A stretch of 64,000 bases of DNA from NCBI RefSeq assembly GCF_009601685.2, contig NZ_CP045701.2:6386001-6450000 (forward strand). The letters are read 5' to 3'. Position 1 is the first letter of the stretch. Each line of letters opens with the position of its first letter. Shown piece after piece: positions 1 to 10,527 of the stretch. A model generated the notes under the pieces. It had not been told where the DNA came from. It did not search any database and saw only the letters and a list, made by a program, of their open reading frames with translations. This stretch comes from Pseudomonas brassicacearum. GTDB taxonomy: Bacteria > Pseudomonadota > Gammaproteobacteria > Pseudomonadales > Pseudomonadaceae. The position numbers and the translations under genes are program-made.

Positions 1-214
1 AGGCCGGGCCGAACAGCACGTCGAACGGGATGCCACTCTCGACGATGGCTGCCGCATAGAAACGACCCAGTTGCGCCAGGGCGGAACCGGTGTTGAACAG
101 GCCGGCATTGAAGAAGTACGGGCTGGTGCGCCCGGACTTGAGGGTGAACTCACCGAAGCGCAAAACGCCGCGATCGATGGCAAAGCGAATGAAATCGCGC
201 TGATACGCCTGCAT
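1..214 (-). CDS. pyrE: Orotate phosphoribosyltransferase, N-terminal part (cut by window edge)
   Basis: The reverse strand reads [18 protein letters not shown] followed by a [12 protein letters not shown] segment, which matches the N-terminus of bacterial PyrE. The enzyme joins orotate and PRPP to give OMP in cytosolic pyrimidine synthesis. Only about 71 codons lie in the window; the PRPP-binding loop and C-terminus are outside. The ATG at 212-214 is the only reasonable start. The gene diverges from crc, a typical Pseudomonas arrangement. The assignment is firm even though the gene is partial. Confidence 0.93.
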   Translation of the reverse strand, partial: MQAYQRDFIRFAIDRGVLRFGEFTLKSGRTSPYFFNAGLFNTGSALAQLGRFYAAAIVESGIPFDVLFGPA

Positions 215-259
215 GAAAAAAAGCCTCAAATACCGCGGATTTAGCTAAATAGGTACACG

Positions 260-276
260 GCGTGTATCATACACGC
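260..276. promoter_or_regulatory. 17-bp perfect palindrome between pyrE and crc
   Basis: GCGTGTAT-C-ATACACGC is a perfect 8-1-8 inverted repeat in the 83-bp gap between the two divergent starts, 21 bp upstream of the crc ATG. It includes TATCAT, which could be a -10 element of crc, so a bound protein could act on either gene. The function is inferred from position and symmetry; I do not recognise the binding protein. Confidence 0.4.
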
Positions 277-297
277 ACGTGATTTTTGGGGCCATTT

Positions 298-1077
298 ATG
301 CGGATCATCAGTGTGAACGTCAATGGTATTCAGGCTGCAGTCGAGCGTGGTTTGCTCAGTTGGCTGCAAGCACAGAATGCCGACGTCATCTGCCTGCAGG
401 ACACCCGCGCCTCCGCCTTTGAACTGGACGATGCAGCCTTCCAACTGGATGGTTACTTCCTTTATGCCTGCGATGCCGAAGTCCCCGCCCAGGGTGGCGT
501 GGCTTTGTACTCGCGGCTGCAACCGAAGGCTGTCATCAACGGTCTCGGTTTCGAGACGGCGGACCGCTACGGGCGCTACCTGCAAGCCGATTTCGACAAG
601 GTCAGCATCGCGACCTTACTGCTCCCTTCGGGGCAGAACGGCGATGAAGATTTGAATCAGAAATTCAAGTTGATGGACGACTTCGCCCGTTACCTGGATA
701 AACAGCGGCGCAAACGTCGCGAGTACATCTATTGTGGCTCGCTGTACGTGGCGCAACAGAAGCTGGATATCAAGAACTGGCGCGACAGCCAACAATCTCC
801 TGGCTTCCTGGCACCGGAACGGGCCTGGATGGACGAGATCATTGGCAACATGGGTTATGTCGACGCCCTGCGTGAAGTCAGCCGTGAAGGTGACCAATAC
901 AGCTGGTGGCCGGACAACGAACAGGCCGAAATGCTCAACCTCGGTTGGCGTTTCGACTACCAGTTGCTGACGCCTGGGCTGCGCCGTTTCGTACGCAGCG
1001 CCCGCCTGCCGCGTCAGCCACGGTTCTCGCAGCACGCGCCGCTGATCGTGGATTACGACTGGACGTTGACCATCTAA
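298..1077 (+). CDS. crc: Catabolite repression control protein Crc
   Basis: This 259-residue protein has the exonuclease III/EEP fold and begins MRIISVNVNGIQ. It is close to the Pseudomonas Crc sequence as I know it throughout, ending SQHAPLIVDYDWTLTI. In Pseudomonas, Crc does not act as a nuclease. It works with Hfq to hold A-rich target mRNAs in a non-translated complex when preferred carbon sources are present, and the small RNA CrcZ relieves this. I use the ATG at 298; an in-frame TTG at 286 would add four residues that do not belong to the family. pyrE is divergent upstream and a clear terminator follows. Confidence 0.96.
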   Translation: MRIISVNVNGIQAAVERGLLSWLQAQNADVICLQDTRASAFELDDAAFQLDGYFLYACDAEVPAQGGVALYSRLQPKAVINGLGFETADRYGRYLQADFDKVSIATLLLPSGQNGDEDLNQKFKLMDDFARYLDKQRRKRREYIYCGSLYVAQQKLDIKNWRDSQQSPGFLAPERAWMDEIIGNMGYVDALREVSREGDQYSWWPDNEQAEMLNLGWRFDYQLLTPGLRRFVRSARLPRQPRFSQHAPLIVDYDWTLTI

Positions 1078-1094
1078 GCACCGTTTGTACCTAC

Positions 1095-1124
1095 AAAAAA
1101 ACCGACAGTGATGTCGGTTTTTTT
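1095..1124 (+). terminator. Rho-independent terminator of crc
   Basis: ACCGACA-GTGA-TGTCGGT forms a 7-bp stem with a tetraloop. It is flanked by a run of A on the left and a run of T on the right, so it could work in both directions. It lies 17 bp after the crc stop codon. Confidence 0.88.
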
Positions 1125-1141
1125 ATGTCGCTGAAAAACCA

Positions 1142-1167
1142 CTGTGGGAGCAAGCTCGCTCCCACAG
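1142..1167. repeat. REP-type palindrome
   Basis: CTGTGGGAGCAAGCTCGCTCCCACAG is a nearly complete palindrome of the Pseudomonas REP type. It lies between the converging crc and DUF4870 genes. The same core recurs at many intergenic places in this window. Confidence 0.85.
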
Positions 1168-1187
1168 GGACAGGTCTTTACTGGTCG

Positions 1188-1556
1188 TTATTTGACCAAG
1201 CGCCAGGTAAACGGATACCTATACGGCAGCCCTTCATTGGCCTTCACGCCGCCAATAATGGTCAGCACCAGCGCACCGATGGCCACCAGGCCGAACAGGA
1301 AGAAGCCGATCACCACGACCATCAGCAACAGGCAGATCGCCGAGGCAATCGCCACGGTAATCTGGAAGTTCAGCGCTTCCTTGCCCTGGGCATCGATGAA
1401 CGGGTCGGATTCACGCTTGAGCTGCCAGAGCACGAGCGGCCCGATCAGGGTGCCGAACGGAATCCAGATCCCCAACAAGGCGGACAGGTGACAAAACATT
1501 GCCCATTGACGCGCCTCTTTGCTCGGCTGGGGCAGCAGGATTTGCTCATCACTCAT
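1188..1556 (-). CDS. DUF4870 family small membrane protein
   Basis: The protein has 122 residues. It starts MSDEQILLPQPSKEARQWAM, followed by a hydrophobic stretch near residues 22-45, a polar segment with FIDAQGKEALNFQ, and a second long hydrophobic block near residues 65-105. The H-x-S-x-x-x-G-I-W-I-P-F-G and QGKEALNFQ motifs are those of DUF4870 (Tic20-like) inner-membrane proteins. Their role is unknown. It lies just downstream of rph on the same strand, 31 bp after the rph stop codon, and may share its transcript. The family is well supported; no function is claimed. Confidence 0.85.
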   Translation of the reverse strand: MSDEQILLPQPSKEARQWAMFCHLSALLGIWIPFGTLIGPLVLWQLKRESDPFIDAQGKEALNFQITVAIASAICLLLMVVVIGFFLFGLVAIGALVLTIIGGVKANEGLPYRYPFTWRLVK

Positions 1557-1587
1557 GACGCTCTCCTTGTCTTGAAACGGGGATCGA

Positions 1588-2310
<723 letters not shown>

Positions 2311-2582
2311 AGGGAATACCTGTACAGAGGACGGAAAACTGCCGAGCATTATAGAGCCGTGAATCGTCAGAGGGCAGTTAAACGTAGCGCCGCAAGAAAA
2401 GCCGGCGCAAGCGAAGCCGCGCAAAGCCCCGCCCGACGGGCTGCTGCGCTTTGTCGCAAGCGCGGTTGGGGCATACGCCTCACTGCGCTACAATCCTGCG
2501 CCTTTGCTGCCCTTGGGCTTTTAATTTACAGATCCCAGGCCCGCGACCACCGTCGTGCCGGCCTGCATTGCGAGGAACCTCC

Positions 2583-3446
2583 ATGGTGCACAGCATGACC
2601 GCCTTCGCCCGCGTCGAAAAAGCCGGGGCCCAAGGCACGCTGAGCTGGGAACTGCGCTCGGTCAACAGCCGCTACCTGGAGCCGCACCTGCGCCTGCCCG
2701 AGTCTTTCCGCGACCTGGAAGGCGGCGTGCGCGAAGCACTGCGCCAGGGCCTGTCCCGGGGCAAGCTGGAATGCACCCTGCGCTTCACCGAAGAAAGCAC
2801 CGGCAAGACGCTTCAGGTAGACCGCGAACGCGCCGCGCAACTGGTCGCCGCCGCCGAAACCGTCGCCAGCCTTATCAAGAACCCCGCCGCCCTGAACCCA
2901 CTGGAAGTCCTGGCCTGGCCCGGCGTGCTGGTGGGGGACGCGAATGACCCGCAGGCGCTGAACGCCGAGGCGATGGCGCTGTTCAATGAAGGTCTCAAAG
3001 AACTCAAGGCCGGCCGCGAGCGCGAAGGTGCGGAGCTGGCCCGGCTGATCAACGAGCGCCTGACCTCCATTGAAGAAGACGTCAGCACCCTGCGCGAACT
3101 GGTCCCGCAGATGCTCGCCACCCAGCGCCAGAAAATCCTCGACCGCTTCACCGACATGAAGGCCGAGCTGGATCCGCAACGCCTGGAACAGGAAATGGTC
3201 ATGCTCGCGCAAAAGAGCGACGTGGCCGAAGAACTGGATCGCCTGAGCACCCACATCATCGAAGTTCGCCGGGTGCTCAAGTCCGGCGGTGCGGCCGGTC
3301 GCCGCCTGGACTTCCTGATGCAGGAACTCAACCGCGAAGCCAACACACTGGGCTCCAAGGCCTTCGACCCGCGCAGCACCCAGGCGGCGGTCAACCTCAA
3401 GGTGTTGATCGAACAAATGCGTGAACAAGTGCAGAACATTGAGTAA
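2583..3446 (+). CDS. YicC/YloC family endoribonuclease
   Basis: The protein has 287 residues and begins MVHSMTAFARVEK, the conserved YicC N-terminus, with the C-terminal DUF1732 region (SDVAEELDRLSTHI, RRLDFLMQELNREANT, LKVLIEQMREQVQNIE). Members are reported to be RNases involved in mRNA and small-RNA turnover. The ATG at 2583 follows a GAGGAACCTCC sequence and matches the family start; the frame is open further upstream without similarity. The gene is 12 bp from gmk and probably co-transcribed with it. The 272-bp gap to rph holds the divergent promoters; I see no other feature in it. Confidence 0.92.
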   Translation: MVHSMTAFARVEKAGAQGTLSWELRSVNSRYLEPHLRLPESFRDLEGGVREALRQGLSRGKLECTLRFTEESTGKTLQVDRERAAQLVAAAETVASLIKNPAALNPLEVLAWPGVLVGDANDPQALNAEAMALFNEGLKELKAGREREGAELARLINERLTSIEEDVSTLRELVPQMLATQRQKILDRFTDMKAELDPQRLEQEMVMLAQKSDVAEELDRLSTHIIEVRRVLKSGGAAGRRLDFLMQELNREANTLGSKAFDPRSTQAAVNLKVLIEQMREQVQNIE

Positions 3447-3452
3447 GGCTAA

Positions 3453-4079
<627 letters not shown>

Positions 4080-4151
4080 ACAGCCCTTCCCAAAACCGCT
4101 GCGACGGCTTTACATTGGTACTCGCAGCGCGCCGAGGGGCTTGGTCAAAAA

Positions 4152-4183
4152 ATCAGCGCTTCCCTAAACGCTGGTGTTTTTTT
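4152..4183 (+). terminator. Possible weak terminator between gmk and rpoZ
   Basis: CAGCG and CGCTG can form a 5-bp stem around a 10-base loop, followed shortly by seven T residues. The short stem makes it weak. The T-run may instead be part of the rpoZ promoter, since TAAACT follows it directly. Confidence 0.35.
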
Positions 4184-4246
4184 AAACTGTCGAGTCCGCT
4201 CGCCCAACCGGGCAGCGCGCATATTGCATTCGCTCCGAGGAATACC

Positions 4247-4510
4247 ATGGCCCGCGTAACCGTTGAAGACTGCCTAGAACACGTGGAAAACCGCTTTGAG
4301 CTGGTCATGCTCTCTACCAAGCGTGCCCGTCAACTGGCCACCGGCGGCAAAGAGCCATTGGTCCAGTGGGAAAACGACAAGCCTACCGTAGTAGCGCTGC
4401 GTGAAATCGCCGAAGGCCTGATGAGCTACGAGTTCATCGCCAACGCTGAAATCGTCGAAGACGAACCGCTGTTCGCAGCGTTCGAGGACGAGTCCAACGA
4501 GGCGGTCTAA
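4247..4510 (+). CDS. rpoZ: RNA polymerase omega subunit
   Basis: This 87-residue protein starts [20 protein letters not shown] and contains KRARQL, the core of the omega fold. Omega helps assemble and stabilise RNA polymerase and forms part of a ppGpp site. The ATG at 4247 follows CTCCGAGG; the open frame upstream is not coding. It lies 57 bp before spoT, consistent with the rpoZ-spoT operon. Confidence 0.97.
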   Translation: MARVTVEDCLEHVENRFELVMLSTKRARQLATGGKEPLVQWENDKPTVVALREIAEGLMSYEFIANAEIVEDEPLFAAFEDESNEAV

Positions 4511-4567
4511 GCCTATGCCTGGTCGACGTAGCACGGCGCGGGGTCACAGCAAACGGCAGGAGTCATC

Positions 4568-6673
4568 ATGCCGAGCATAGACGCCCTCGCCGATCGCTTA
4601 TCGGCCTACCTCGGCACGGACCAGGTCAACCTGGTCCGCCGAGCCTATTTCTACGCCGAACAAGCCCACGACGGCCAGCGCCGCCGCAGCGGCGAGGCGT
4701 ACGTCACGCACCCCCTTGCGGTGGCGAATATTCTTGCCGACATGCACATGGACCATCAGAGCCTGATGGCTGCGATGCTGCATGACGTGATCGAAGACAC
4801 CGGCATTGCCAAGGAAGCGCTGCAAGCGCAGTTCGGCGAAACCGTGGCCGAACTGGTCGACGGGGTCAGCAAGCTGACCCAGATGAACTTCGAGACCAAG
4901 GCCGAGGCCCAGGCCGAGAACTTCCAGAAAATGGCCATGGCCATGGCCCGCGACATCCGCGTGATCCTGGTCAAGCTCGCCGACCGCCTGCACAACATGC
5001 GCACCCTGGAAGTACTCTCCGGCGAAAAACGTCGGCGCATCGCCAAGGAAACCCTGGAAATCTACGCGCCCATCGCCAACCGCCTGGGCATGCACGCGAT
5101 CCGCATCGAGTTCGAAGACCTGGGCTTCAAGGCCATGCACCCGATGCGTTCGGCGCGGATCAACCAGGCCGTCAAACGCGCCCGGGGCAACCGCAAGGAA
5201 ATCGTCAACAAGATCGAAGAGTCCCTGAGCCACTGCCTGGCTATCGACGGCATCGACGGCGAAGTCAGCGGGCGGCAGAAACACCTCTACGGCATCTACA
5301 AGAAAATGCGCGGCAAGCGTCGGGCCTTCAACGAAATCATGGACGTCTACGCGTTCCGGATCATCGTCGACAAGGTCGATACCTGCTACCGCGTGCTGGG
5401 CGCTGTACATAATTTGTACAAACCATTGCCGGGGCGCTTCAAGGATTACATTGCGATTCCCAAGGCCAACGGCTATCAATCGCTGCACACCACGTTGTTC
5501 GGCATGCACGGCGTACCGATCGAAATCCAGATCCGCACCCGTGAAATGGAAGAGATGGCCAACAACGGCATCGCCGCCCATTGGCTCTACAAATCCAGCG
5601 GCGACGAACAACCCAAGAGCACCCACGCCCGGGCCCGGCAGTGGGTCAAGGGTGTGCTGGAAATGCAGCAGCGCGCCGGCAACTCCCTGGAATTCATCGA
5701 GAGCGTGAAGATCGACCTGTTTCCGGACGAGGTCTACGTCTTCACGCCCAAGGGCCGGATCATGGAGCTGCCCAAAGGCTCCACGGCCGTGGACTTTGCC
5801 TATGCGGTGCACACCGACGTCGGCAACAGCTGCATCGCCTGTCGCATCAACCGTCGCCTGGCACCGTTGTCCGAACCGCTGCAAAGCGGTTCCACGGTGG
5901 AAATCGTCAGCGCTCCGGGCGCACGGCCCAATCCGGCGTGGCTCAATTTCGTGGTCACGGGCAAGGCCCGCACACACATCCGGCACGCCTTGAAACTGCA
6001 ACGCCGCTCCGAATCCATCAGCCTCGGCGAACGCCTGCTGAACAAGGTGCTGAACGGTTTCGACAGCTCGCTGGACAAGATCCCGGCCGAACGTGTGCAG
6101 GTAATGCTCCACGAATACCGCCTCGAACTGATCGAAGACCTGCTCGAAGACATCGGGCTGGGCAATCGCATGGCATATGTCGTCGCCCGCCGCCTGCTCG
6201 GCGAAGGCGAACAATTGCCAAGCCCCGAAGGCCCGCTGGCGATTCGCGGCACCGAAGGCCTGGTGCTCAGCTATGCCAAGTGCTGCACGCCGATCCCGGG
6301 CGACCCGATTGTCGGCCACCTGTCCGCAGGCAAGGGGATGGTGGTGCACCTGGACAACTGCCGCAACATCAGTGAAATCCGCCACAACCCGGAAAAATGC
6401 ATCCAGCTCTCCTGGGCCAAGGATGTCACCGGCGAATTCAACGTCGAGCTGCGGGTCGAGCTGGAGCACCAGCGTGGCCTGATCGCCCTGCTGGCCAGCA
6501 GCGTCAACGCCGCCGACGGCAATATCGAAAAAATCAGCATGGACGAACGCGATGGCCGCATCAGCGTCGTCCAATTGGTGGTCAGCGTGCACGACCGTGT
6601 GCACCTGGCCCGCGTGATCAAGAAACTGCGCGCCCTGACCGGCGTCATCCGCATCACCCGCATGCGCGCATAG
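4568..6673 (+). CDS. spoT: Bifunctional (p)ppGpp synthetase/hydrolase SpoT
   Basis: The protein has 701 residues. The N-terminal HD hydrolase domain shows THP at residues 47-49 and HD at 72-73 with the EDT motif. The synthetase domain ([19 protein letters not shown]) follows. A TGS domain ([20 protein letters not shown]) and a C-terminal ACT domain near residues 630-701 complete it. An intact hydrolase site identifies SpoT rather than RelA. It controls the stringent response alarmone. RBS CAGGAG precedes the ATG. ridA follows by 40 bp, probably in the same operon. Confidence 0.97.
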   Translation: MPSIDALADRLSAYLGTDQVNLVRRAYFYAEQAHDGQRRRSGEAYVTHPLAVANILADMHMDHQSLMAAMLHDVIEDTGIAKEALQAQFGETVAELVDGVSKLTQMNFETKAEAQAENFQKMAMAMARDIRVILVKLADRLHNMRTLEVLSGEKRRRIAKETLEIYAPIANRLGMHAIRIEFEDLGFKAMHPMRSARINQAVKRARGNRKEIVNKIEESLSHCLAIDGIDGEVSGRQKHLYGIYKKMRGKRRAFNEIMDVYAFRIIVDKVDTCYRVLGAVHNLYKPLPGRFKDYIAIPKANGYQSLHTTLFGMHGVPIEIQIRTREMEEMANNGIAAHWLYKSSGDEQPKSTHARARQWVKGVLEMQQRAGNSLEFIESVKIDLFPDEVYVFTPKGRIMELPKGSTAVDFAYAVHTDVGNSCIACRINRRLAPLSEPLQSGSTVEIVSAPGARPNPAWLNFVVTGKARTHIRHALKLQRRSESISLGERLLNKVLNGFDSSLDKIPAERVQVMLHEYRLELIEDLLEDIGLGNRMAYVVARRLLGEGEQLPSPEGPLAIRGTEGLVLSYAKCCTPIPGDPIVGHLSAGKGMVVHLDNCRNISEIRHNPEKCIQLSWAKDVTGEFNVELRVELEHQRGLIALLASSVNAADGNIEKISMDERDGRISVVQLVVSVHDRVHLARVIKKLRALTGVIRITRMRA

Positions 6674-6713
6674 CTCCTCAAATAGCCCCCCTATTCCTTA
6701 CAAGGAGTCATCA

Positions 6714-7094
6714 ATGACCAAGACCGTTATCACCAGCGACAAGGCCCCGGCCGCCATCGGTACCTATTCCCAGGCGATCAAGGCCGGCAACACCGTGTAC
6801 ATGTCCGGCCAGATCCCACTGGACCCCAAGACCATGGAACTGGTTGAAGGCTTCGAAGCCCAGACCGTGCAGGTGTTCGAAAACCTCAAGGCCGTGGCCG
6901 AAGCTGCCGGTGGCTCGTTCAAGGACATCGTCAAGCTCAACATCTTCCTCACCGACTTGAGCCACTTCGCCAAGGTCAACGAGATCATGGGCAAGTACTT
7001 CGACCAGCCTTACCCTGCCCGCGCCGCCATTGGCGTGGCCGCCCTGCCAAAGGGTTCGCAGGTCGAGATGGATGCCATCCTGGTCATCGAGTAA
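6714..7094 (+). CDS. ridA: 2-iminobutanoate/2-iminopropanoate deaminase RidA
   Basis: This 126-residue Rid/YER057c/UK114 protein begins [20 protein letters not shown] and contains [28 protein letters not shown] and [14 protein letters not shown], where the key arginine sits. It hydrolyses reactive enamine/imine products of PLP enzymes. RBS AAGGAG is well spaced. It follows spoT and is closed by a strong terminator. Confidence 0.95.
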   Translation: MTKTVITSDKAPAAIGTYSQAIKAGNTVYMSGQIPLDPKTMELVEGFEAQTVQVFENLKAVAEAAGGSFKDIVKLNIFLTDLSHFAKVNEIMGKYFDQPYPARAAIGVAALPKGSQVEMDAILVIE

Positions 7095-7101
7095 ACAGGT
7101 C

Positions 7102-7130
7102 GGCGCAGCGTCCCCCGCTGCGCCGTTTTC
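7102..7130 (+). terminator. Rho-independent terminator after ridA
   Basis: GGCGCAGCG and CGCTGCGCC form a 9-bp GC-rich stem around TCCCC, followed by GTTTTCGTTTT. It sits seven bases after the ridA stop. Confidence 0.85.
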
Positions 7131-7149
7131 GTTTTGAAAGGATTCCACC

Positions 7150-7890
7150 ATGCGCAAAGCGCTTGCTCTCCCCCTGCTCGCCCTCCTGCTGGCCGGCTGC
7201 GCCAGCGACCCTGCCGACCGTGACATCAGCGGTACCTGGATCAACCAGGCCGCCATCGACGCTGCCGCCAAGGGTGGCCCGCTTCGCGAGGCATTGCAGG
7301 GCTATGGCCCGAACCTGGAATGGGACGTCAACACCCGGGCCGGCCAGGCGCGCTACACCAACGGCTTTGAAAACGTCGAAGGCAAATTGCTGGGCGAAGA
7401 AGACGGCACCTGGAAAGTCGATTTCTACGGCAGCTCCGCCAGCGAACTCAAGCGCGACGGCGACCAGTTGAGCCAGGCCGCCACCGAGAACGAACCGCAG
7501 CAGGTGTTCGATCGCGCACAAGTCCAGGTACCGGAAGGCGCGCCCATCGGCGCCAGTTTCGAGCGCGCGCTGTATGCCGCCTACCTTGGCGGCACCTGGA
7601 ACATCGCCAGCGGCCCCGGCCAGGGCGCGACCGTGCAATTCCAGCCCGACGGCCAGGTCAGCGGCCTGCCGGGGGCCGATCGCTACGCCTTGTGCCTGGC
7701 CGGCGATTGCGCCTCCATGAGCGGTGGCAACGACAACATCTGGCTGCAGCAGAACGGCCAGGGCAATCCCTGGATCTTTACCCGCGACGGCAAGAAGCTG
7801 GAAATCTTCCAGACCGTCAACGCGGCGCTGGCCGATGAAATGCCGTCGTTCACGCCGGGTGATCGTAAGTGGGTACTTGAAAAGCAGTAG
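7150..7890 (+). CDS. Conserved lipoprotein of unknown function
   Basis: The protein has 246 residues with a lipoprotein signal peptide MRKALALPLLALLLAGC; the lipobox Cys is residue 17. The next residues (ASD) do not carry the Asp+2 retention signal, so an outer-membrane location is likely. The mature part has two related halves beginning ISGTW and LGGTW, which suggests repeated small beta domains. I do not recognise a family function. RBS AAAGGATT precedes the ATG, and the gene lies between a terminator and a REP pair, so it appears to be a single transcription unit. Confidence 0.8.
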   Translation: MRKALALPLLALLLAGCASDPADRDISGTWINQAAIDAAAKGGPLREALQGYGPNLEWDVNTRAGQARYTNGFENVEGKLLGEEDGTWKVDFYGSSASELKRDGDQLSQAATENEPQQVFDRAQVQVPEGAPIGASFERALYAAYLGGTWNIASGPGQGATVQFQPDGQVSGLPGADRYALCLAGDCASMSGGNDNIWLQQNGQGNPWIFTRDGKKLEIFQTVNAALADEMPSFTPGDRKWVLEKQ

Positions 7891-7913
7891 TGCGAATACC
7901 CTGTAGGAGTGGA

Positions 7914-8009
7914 CCTGTGGGAGCAAAGCTTGCTCGCGATAGCGGTTCTACAGCCAACAGAAATGTTGTATGTGGCGACGTCATCGCGAGCAAGCTTTGC
8001 TCCCACAGG
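7914..8009. repeat. Inverted pair of REP elements
   Basis: CCTGTGGGAGCAAAGCTTGCTCGCGAT and its near-exact inverse ATCGCGAGCAAGCTTTGCTCCCACAGG face each other across about 40 bp. This is the doublet form of Pseudomonas REPs that RAYT transposases are thought to mobilise. It fills the gap between two converging genes. Confidence 0.85.
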
Positions 8010-8044
8010 CCCGTTCCCACAGTTTGCTTTGGGCTGACCGTCAG

Positions 8045-8902
8045 TCAGCAGCGCCCTTCCAGAATCGCTGCATACCCCTCGCGAAAACTCGGATAACGCG
8101 GCGTCCAGCCCAAGGCCTTCGCCCGGGCATTGCTGCAGCGCTTGCTGCCGGCACGCCGCACGCTGGCGTCTTCGGCCCACTGGGTGACGCCCATGTATTC
8201 ACGCAACCAGCCCACCACCTCGGCCAGCGGCGCAGGGGCGTCGTCGACGCCGATGTAGCAATCGTCCAGCACCCGGCCCTGGCGATCGGCCTCCAGCAGG
8301 AACGCCAGCAAGCCGGCCGCATCGTCGGCGTGGATGCGATTGGCGTAGAGCGGCGGGTCGATCACGACGCGATACCCTTGGCGCACCTGGCTCAGCAACC
8401 ACTCTCGACCCGGCCCATAGATACCGGTCAGGCGCACGCGGCTGGCCGGGATGCCGCTGTCCAGGGCCACTTGCTCGGCTTCGAGCATCAGCCGACCGGA
8501 ATACCCGCCGGCCACGGTTGGCGAGGCTTCATCCACCCATTCGCCCTGCTGTTGCCCATAAACACTGCTGCTGGACACAAAAAGCAGACGCTTGGGCTGC
8601 TGCCCATGCTGCTTCAACCAGCTCAACACATGCTGCAACCCCTCGACATAAGCTGTGCGATAACCCGCTTCGTCATGGTCGGTGGCGGCAGCGCTGTACA
8701 CCAGGTAATCCAGCGAATCGGTGGGCCAGTCGGTAGGACATTGCTCGCTGAACAAATCCCCCGCCACCCCGATGACGCCCGCCGGCAGGTTCGAAACCGT
8801 GCGCCGCAGGCCATGGACTTGCCAATGTTCGGCCACTAACCGGCTGGCCAGGCGGCCGCCGATATCACCGCAACCGGCGATCAAAACAGAAGGCGCGGAC
8901 AT
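8045..8902 (-). CDS. YeeZ-like NAD(P)-dependent epimerase/SDR family protein
   Basis: This 285-residue extended short-chain dehydrogenase-like protein has the dinucleotide-binding loop LIAGCGDIGGRLA near residues 7-19. A SSSSVYGQQQGEWVDE segment contains the Ser/Tyr region of NAD-dependent epimerases. The RLTGIYGPGREWL and ANRIHADDAAGLL motifs are typical of the YeeZ/YlbE-type proteins found in Pseudomonas. The substrate is unknown. The ATG at 8900-8902 gives the canonical start; an upstream ATG adds six unconserved residues. It diverges from exbB. Confidence 0.85.
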   Translation of the reverse strand: MSAPSVLIAGCGDIGGRLASRLVAEHWQVHGLRRTVSNLPAGVIGVAGDLFSEQCPTDWPTDSLDYLVYSAAATDHDEAGYRTAYVEGLQHVLSWLKQHGQQPKRLLFVSSSSVYGQQQGEWVDEASPTVAGGYSGRLMLEAEQVALDSGIPASRVRLTGIYGPGREWLLSQVRQGYRVVIDPPLYANRIHADDAAGLLAFLLEADRQGRVLDDCYIGVDDAPAPLAEVVGWLREYMGVTQWAEDASVRRAGSKRCSNARAKALGWTPRYPSFREGYAAILEGRC

Positions 8903-9090
8903 CAAAAACTCCTCTGGCAAAGCCGCAGACTAGCCTCCGTGGGGGACGAGCGGCTAGCCATGTGAGAAAAAAAGTTACTGTATTACTTTTGTTAACAAGA
9001 ATTAATTGCAATAATGCCCACCACTTTTGTTCTCGGCCCACGAGGCCTGGAAGAACATCAACCTTCTTTTTTCTCTCAGGTCCGGCCAGC

Positions 9091-10092
9091 ATGAAACGCT
9101 CTCTATCCCCCGCTTCGCCAACCAATCGACCTCGTGCCTGGAGCACGGTAGCCGCCCTGCTGTTCAGCCTGCTGCTGGCACCTGCCGCCGCGCTCGCAGA
9201 TCAAGCCTCCGCTCCCACAGCCACTAACGAACCCGCTGCAAGCGCCACGCCGAACGTACCGCGCAACCCTGACGGCAGTGTGGACACCTCGTCACTTCCT
9301 CCGGAAGTCCAAAAGGCGTTGTCCGAGCTCGGCGAAACGGCCGAGCTGATGGAACAAGAGCAGCAAAACGCCGACAACTCCCTGGGCATGGCCCACGACC
9401 TGTCGCCATGGGGCATGTACAAGAACGCTGACATCATCGTGAAAATCGTGATGATCGGCCTGGCCATCGCCTCGATCATCACCTGGACCATCTGGATCGC
9501 CAAAGGCTTCGAGCTGCTGGGTGCCAAGCGTCGCTTGCGCGGTGAAATCGCCGCCCTGAAAAAAGCCACCACCCTCAAGGAAGCCAGCGCCAGCGCCGCG
9601 AAGGCAGGCACTCTTGCCAACCTGCTGGTGCATGACGCCCTCGAAGAGATGCGCCTGTCGGCCAACAGCCGCGAGAAAGAAGGCATCAAGGAGCGCGTGA
9701 GCTTCCGCCTCGAGCGCCTGGTCGCCGCCTGCGGTCGCAACATGAGCAGCGGCACCGGCGTGCTCGCCACCATCGGCGCCACCGCGCCGTTCGTCGGCCT
9801 GTTCGGCACCGTGTGGGGCATCATGAACAGCTTCATCGGCATCGCCAAGACCCAGACCACCAACCTCGCCGTCGTGGCCCCCGGCATCGCCGAAGCGCTG
9901 CTGGCGACTGCGCTCGGACTGGTCGCGGCAATCCCGGCCGTCGTGATCTACAACGTCTTCGCCCGCTCCATTGCCGGCTACAAGGCCCAGGTCTCCGACG
10001 CCTCGGCCGAAGTCCTGCTGCTGGTCAGCCGCGACCTCGACCACCTGCCGCCCGAGCGTGGCTCGCAACCGCACATGGTGAAAGTGGGGTAA
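9091..10092 (+). CDS. exbB: TonB-system energiser ExbB
   Basis: The protein has 333 residues: a cleavable-looking signal peptide ending near ALADQAS, a periplasmic extension, and a MotA/TolQ/ExbB domain with three membrane spans (near DIIVKIVMIGLAIASI, TGVLATIGATAPFVGLFGTVWG and AEALLATALGLVAAIPAVVIYN). ExbB forms the proton channel that powers TonB-dependent uptake of siderophores and other ligands. The long N-terminus is usual in Pseudomonas ExbB. The upstream 188-bp gap is AT-rich near 8975-9015 and must hold its promoter. exbD follows after 6 bp. Confidence 0.94.
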   Translation: MKRSLSPASPTNRPRAWSTVAALLFSLLLAPAAALADQASAPTATNEPAASATPNVPRNPDGSVDTSSLPPEVQKALSELGETAELMEQEQQNADNSLGMAHDLSPWGMYKNADIIVKIVMIGLAIASIITWTIWIAKGFELLGAKRRLRGEIAALKKATTLKEASASAAKAGTLANLLVHDALEEMRLSANSREKEGIKERVSFRLERLVAACGRNMSSGTGVLATIGATAPFVGLFGTVWGIMNSFIGIAKTQTTNLAVVAPGIAEALLATALGLVAAIPAVVIYNVFARSIAGYKAQVSDASAEVLLLVSRDLDHLPPERGSQPHMVKVG

Positions 10093-10098
10093 TCGGCC

Positions 10099-10527
10099 AT
10101 GGGCCTGCATTTGAAAGAAGGCGCAGACGACGATCTGGCCGAAAATCACGAAATCAACGTCACGCCGTTCATCGACGTGATGCTGGTGCTGTTGATCATC
10201 TTCATGGTGGCCGCCCCGCTGGCCACCGTGGACATCAAGGTTGACCTGCCGGCGTCGACGGCCAAGCCCTCGCCACGGCCGGAGAAACCGGTGTTTCTCA
10301 GCGTCAAGGCCGACCAGCGCCTGTTCCTGGGTGAAGACGAGGTCAAGGCCGAAACCCTCGGCGCGACCCTCGACGCCAGGACCCAGGGCAAGAAAGACAC
10401 GACGATCTTCTTCCAGGCCGACAAAGGCGTGGACTATGGCGACCTGATGAGCGTGATGGACGCGCTGCGGGGCGCCGGCTACCTGAAGGTCGGCCTGGTC
10501 GGACTCGAGACGGCGCCCAAAAAATGA
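10099..10527 (+). CDS. exbD: TonB-system energiser ExbD
   Basis: This 142-residue protein has a short cytoplasmic N-terminus, one membrane span (VTPFIDVMLVLLIIFMVAAP) containing the proton-relay Asp, and a periplasmic ExbD/TolR domain. It works inside the ExbB pentamer. It overlaps tonB by 4 bp (ATGA), so translation is probably coupled. Confidence 0.96.
   Translation: MGLHLKEGADDDLAENHEINVTPFIDVMLVLLIIFMVAAPLATVDIKVDLPASTAKPSPRPEKPVFLSVKADQRLFLGEDEVKAETLGATLDARTQGKKDTTIFFQADKGVDYGDLMSVMDALRGAGYLKVGLVGLETAPKK

Noticed and set aside
8975..9015. Fur box upstream of exbB
   Set aside because: The AT-rich stretch matches the 19-bp Fur consensus at only about half of the positions by eye, too weak to call even though iron control of this operon is plausible.
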